Shown: positions 60,417-64,000 of the stretch, piece by piece
How positions within the stretch are numbered: position 1 is the first letter of the stretch
Layout: each line of letters starts with the position of its first letter
NCBI GenBank assembly: GCA_019802505.1
Contig: JAFMOC010000042.1
Location: forward strand, 608,501-672,500
Direction of reading: 5' to 3'
DNA: 64,000 bases
From: Corydoras sp. C115
Lineage: Eukaryota > Chordata > Actinopteri > Siluriformes > Callichthyidae
Notes under the pieces: model-generated
Database searches by the model: none
Seen by the model: the letters and a program-made list of their open reading frames with translations, nothing else
What the model was told of the DNA's origin: nothing
Position numbers and translations under genes: made by a program

Positions 60417-60767
60417 CATTCATTCATTCATTATCTCCCGCTTTATCCTCTATTAGGGTCGCGGTGGGGTTCCCCATGCCCATCCAGGGGAGAACGTCTC
60501 GGGCGCTGGGCAGATACACCCAGGACAGGGCGCCAATCCATCGCTGGGCACACACTCACACACTCAAACGCACTCTATATGGGACAATTTAGAGAACTCA
60601 ATTAACTTGATCCATGTTTTTGGACTGTGGGAGGAAACCGGAGAACCCGGAGGAAACCCACGCGGACACGGGGAGAACATGGAAACTCCACCCAGATGGG
60701 GATTCGAACCGGGAATCCCTAGCGCTGAGAGGCGAACGTGCTAACCACTAAGCCACCGTGCCGCCCC
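60417..60767 (-). mobile_element. SINE copy in an ATT microsatellite, very well preserved
   Basis: Contains every recognised part: ggggcggcacggtggcttag, ggttcgaatcc, the core, and ggataaagcgggagataatg with GAAT tail. It lies 12 bp from the preceding copy in the same orientation. Good reference copy for the family. Confidence 0.96.
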
Positions 60768-60770
60768 ATT

Positions 60771-60820
<50 letters not shown>
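60768..60820. repeat. (ATT)n microsatellite, last block
   Basis: Continuation of the repeat at 60031, with one TTTTATT interruption. Confidence 0.95.
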
Positions 60821-60821
<1 letters not shown>

Positions 60822-62395
60822 GATATTATTAAACCTTTATTTAGACAGGATAATCTTTTTGTGTAGATGATATGAAATGTAACAATAAAGCATTGCCTAT
60901 ATTAGAAGTTTTGCCATTAATTTATGAGATCATGTAGGCATCTGCAAGGAGATGTGATTTCTCCACAGAGCACTGCAGAAAGGCATGGTCAAAGGTCAGT
61001 GGGTTCCTCCCTCTGTCTTTTGTTATCTTGCATTGCTATACCAGCAGAAGAATGACTTAACCCTCAACAGCACTCATGCTTTTCGGGTGCTTTGATGCCA
61101 TGTTGCTGGAGGATTGTAGGGGGGGGGGCGTCTTTGACAAGAGTGCTTGATGAAAGTTCAAAGTCCTTGAAGCCAGGTTCAAAGAACTGTCTTATCCTCT
61201 GTTAAATGCTATGGAAGTAGAGTTCACTAAGGCTTGTGGTAACTTATAATAACTCATTAACATTTCTACATGACATAATATGTGGTGATAGTAACCACTT
61301 TAAAAGTTGTTGTAATTTGGTTTAGAATAATGTTGTGAATAAATCAAGATATTTTATTAAACACCTAACACTGTAAGCCTCTCGTCATGTTTCCTTCATT
61401 GTATTATGCAGTGATTTTCCATGTGGCAGCTGAGCATTTGACCAATCAGTTATATATAAGGCTAATTCCACACTTAAAGTAACTTAATGAAAGTGTGACT
61501 TATAATTACCGTGAATTAATGATACATTTACAGACCTCATATAAATAATGGGCAAATCTTAGCATTTATCAAACATGACCAAATTCTATTAAGACTCTAT
61601 AGGCCTAATTTCAGGAATTTAAGCATAACTGCTATAAACAGTAGCTTTAAACTGGATGGTCTATCTAAAAATAACCTTAGGTCTTCCTCTAGCCAGCTGC
61701 AGACACTTCAGTCATCACTGGTGATTACTTAACACCTCTCAGACCTCACTTGTCCACCTGGACCCATATAAGTGTGTGGTAGTGGCCTCAACATTAAGCT
61801 TTTTCTGACAGCACTAATGCAAAACAGACAATCGTCCTAAACCTCGTGTAAAAACACAGTTTAAAAAAAAAAAACTTGTCAAAATCATTTTTTACCTATA
61901 AAGTACAAACTGATAAGGGCATCAAATGTGCTTTTTCACCAAGTCATGTCATGACAAATGAGTGAAATAATTTAATTGGGTAATGAACTAGGTTGATTTG
62001 TCGTCCAATGTTTCGGCAGGGCACCTCCATGGTCAATTCTATAAGTACAGTTGATCTGTAATCCTGTTAATTTGGTACCAGTGTCTAGACTTGATGATCT
62101 CTAAGAGCACAGGCACCATTACAAATGAAAACACCCACTGTTTGTATTTAGCATATATTTTACAGATAAATCAGTTCATTGTACAAAATGTAAGCATTAT
62201 GTTTCAAAACGAACAACCAATAAAAATACATCACACATACAGAACTATAAAATCATGGACACCAGAATGTTAATCGATCTGTTTATGGACAATTTGAGAA
62301 TAATTTTTTTTTGACAATGTTAGAAATCTTGTAGTGAACTGGCTACAACAAGTTGTTGTTGATTTAGCTGTCAAGTTTTAATAGTTGGTTGACAA
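60822..62395. other. Upstream flank, no gene seen
   Basis: Unique sequence of mixed composition with a run of G at 61119-61128. Nothing recognised. Confidence 0.4.
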
Positions 62396-62420
62396 ATATA
62401 TATATATATATATATATATA
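62396..62420. repeat. (TA)n microsatellite, left block
   Basis: TA alternation immediately preceding the SINE tail; a longer TA block follows the SINE at 62816. Confidence 0.93.
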
Positions 62421-62763
62421 TTCATTCATTCATTATCTCCCGCTTTATCCTCTAGTAGGGTCACGGTGGGGTTCCCCATGCCCATCCAGGGGAGAACGTT
62501 TCAGGCGCTGGGCAGATAGACCCAGGACAGGGCGCCAATCCATCGCTGGGCTCACTCACTCACACATACACTCTATATGGGACAATTTTGAGAATTCAAT
62601 TGACTTGTTCCATGTTTTTGGACTGTGGGAGGAAACTGGAGAACCCGGAGGAAACCCAAGCGGACACGGGGAGAACATGGAAACTTCACCCAGATGGGGA
62701 TTCGAACTGGGAATCCCTAGTGCTGAGAAGCGAACGTGCTAACCACTAAGCCACCGTGCCGCC
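62421..62763 (-). mobile_element. SINE copy in a TA microsatellite
   Basis: Near full length, with A box and a B-box variant (agttcgaatcc), GAAT tail. Its head is directly followed by an A run, (AAAT)n and (TA)n. The 117-codon frame through it is non-coding. Confidence 0.94.
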
Positions 62764-62778
62764 AAAAAAAAAAAAAAA

Positions 62779-62872
<94 letters not shown>
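62764..62872. repeat. A run, (AAAT)n and (TA)n compound repeat
   Basis: 15 A, about nine TAAA units and about 58 bp of TA alternation, adjacent to the SINE head. Confidence 0.95.
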
Positions 62873-62874
<2 letters not shown>

Positions 62875-62943
62875 GGTGGGTAATGATTGGTTGTGGGTGA
62901 TGAAAGACATCTCATTGTTAAAAATCCAGCTTTAGTGCGATGC

Positions 62944-62977
<34 letters not shown>

Positions 62978-64000
62978 CCCAAAGAGGCTATTTGAGTATT
63001 TGATAAAACTACAAATTAACCTCTGTTTACTTCTAGGTGCCAATGTCCCTTAAGCATTTGTTATAAATGGTTGTGACAAATCATGACTCTCCTTTTCTTG
63101 CAGATGGCCACAATAATGAATCTGTTATCCAATGCCTCCTTCTTTCACAATTCCTGTTTCCCACAGGTCTCTCTGGAGTGTCCATATGGTGTTAATTTAC
63201 CAAGCCAAGTGAAGGATACTGGAAAAGGTGGAGTGATACTGGAAGTTTGACACATGAATGCCTGCAGCGAGTGGACTATAATTTCAGGAATGGTTTCTTA
63301 AAGTGCTGAATAATATAAATGCTATAAAGCATCCAGTTTACTTTTCGTGAGCAATGTATTTTGTTTACTTCAATTACACCATTGCTTGTATTGTAGGTTC
63401 TTGTCCTACAACCATTATTAAAATGAGACCTGTTGATCTGTTGTTAGACATTTTGAGTGACCTGTTCCCTGTGTGAAGATGCTGCTGCTTTAAGTAGTAT
63501 CTGCTTAGCTTCGGTCAATGTTGGCACCTATGCAGGTGACACAGTGTTTACCTGGTTCATATTCTTATAGGTTTAGGTTAACAGCCAGTTTTAAGCAAGA
63601 ATAACCTGTCTCCCTGAAATGATCTTTGCTTTTGACAAAGAATATTATTCCTCAATAACAATTAATTAAGCTCTTTGTATACTTGTTTGAAAACATATAT
63701 GTTTGATAAGATATTGCTTTAGATGCAAATATTCTTAATAAAATTGCTGAAAAATGTATGTGTGTGCCAGGTAGAGAGTAATATGTACACACTAATCTAT
63801 TAGATAATTAGATTTCCTTTCTATGTCTGCAAGTACTGACTTAACCCAAGAACATTAGCAAAAACCCAGACTACTACACATTTACAAAAAAAAACATATT
63901 AATCAGTAATAAGTCTCTTCTGACTGAGGTACATTTCCTGACTTAATGATACGGCAGGGTCTATGAGGTCACATAGTCCAGACAGAGGGATTTGACTTGG
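62873..64000. other. Upstream flank, no gene supported
   Basis: Contains (CA)n at 62948-62974. An exon-like segment starting at 63104 (after tccttttcttgcag) and an AATAAA at 63737-63742 could mark a terminal exon, but the short reading frame has no recognisable family (see findings). Confidence 0.35.

Noticed and set aside
62389..62742. 117-codon frame (GSRWGSPCPSRGERF... type), with similar frames at 4518, 14461, 28827, 41364, 50588, 50800, 53103 and 59954
   Set aside because: The recurrent peptide is the SINE read in one frame; it recurs wherever the SINE lies, on both strands, with no start or codon conservation.

Overview
The window looks like vertebrate, most likely teleost, nuclear DNA. 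It is AT-rich, with few long reading frames, many dinucleotide microsatellites, Tc1-like transposons, tRNA-derived SINEs and LINE 3' tails of the kinds common in fish genomes. Nothing prokaryotic (operons, CRISPR arrays, phage genes) is present. The species cannot be fixed from the sequence.

The one gene I can name is the 5' part of gli2, a GLI-family zinc-finger transcription factor of the Hedgehog pathway, on the minus strand. Three pieces fit together. A CpG island at about 40620-41205 holds a non-coding first exon ending in a consensus donor at 40665. The first coding exon is 31007-31137, with its ATG at 31118. The next coding exon is 5818-5920. The last two join in the same codon phase and read as a GLI2-type N-terminus, including the block PIDMRHHEGRYHYEPH. 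Introns are about 9.5 kb and 25 kb. The third intron runs off the left edge, so the zinc fingers and activation domain lie outside the window. Everything right of about 41.2 kb is upstream flank.

Most other recognisable sequence is mobile. One SINE family of about 350 bp has about 23 copies or fragments on both strands, many with target-site duplications I could read (10-16 bp). It has a tRNA-like head, a DANA/mermaid-like body and a GAAT or GGAT tail, and is densest at 47.5-53.8 kb. A second SINE type (V-SINE-like) and LINE 3' ends share a tail motif. Two decayed Tc1/mariner elements lie at 2283-3823 (DD37E spacing, recognisable inner and outer terminal repeats) and about 55220-56325. hAT-like fragments are possible at 8884 and 19632. 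A LINE/SINE pile-up (41205-42436) abuts the gli2 CpG island.

The rest is intron or flank with no supported gene. A few GC-richer, complex blocks are plausible conserved regulatory elements, but that is inference. I see no sign of a new biological system. The points most worth checking are the gli2 5' structure, the SINE family and its interplay with microsatellites, the DD37E element, and the repeats next to the gli2 promoter. Most long reading frames in the window are translations of SINEs or microsatellites, not genes.
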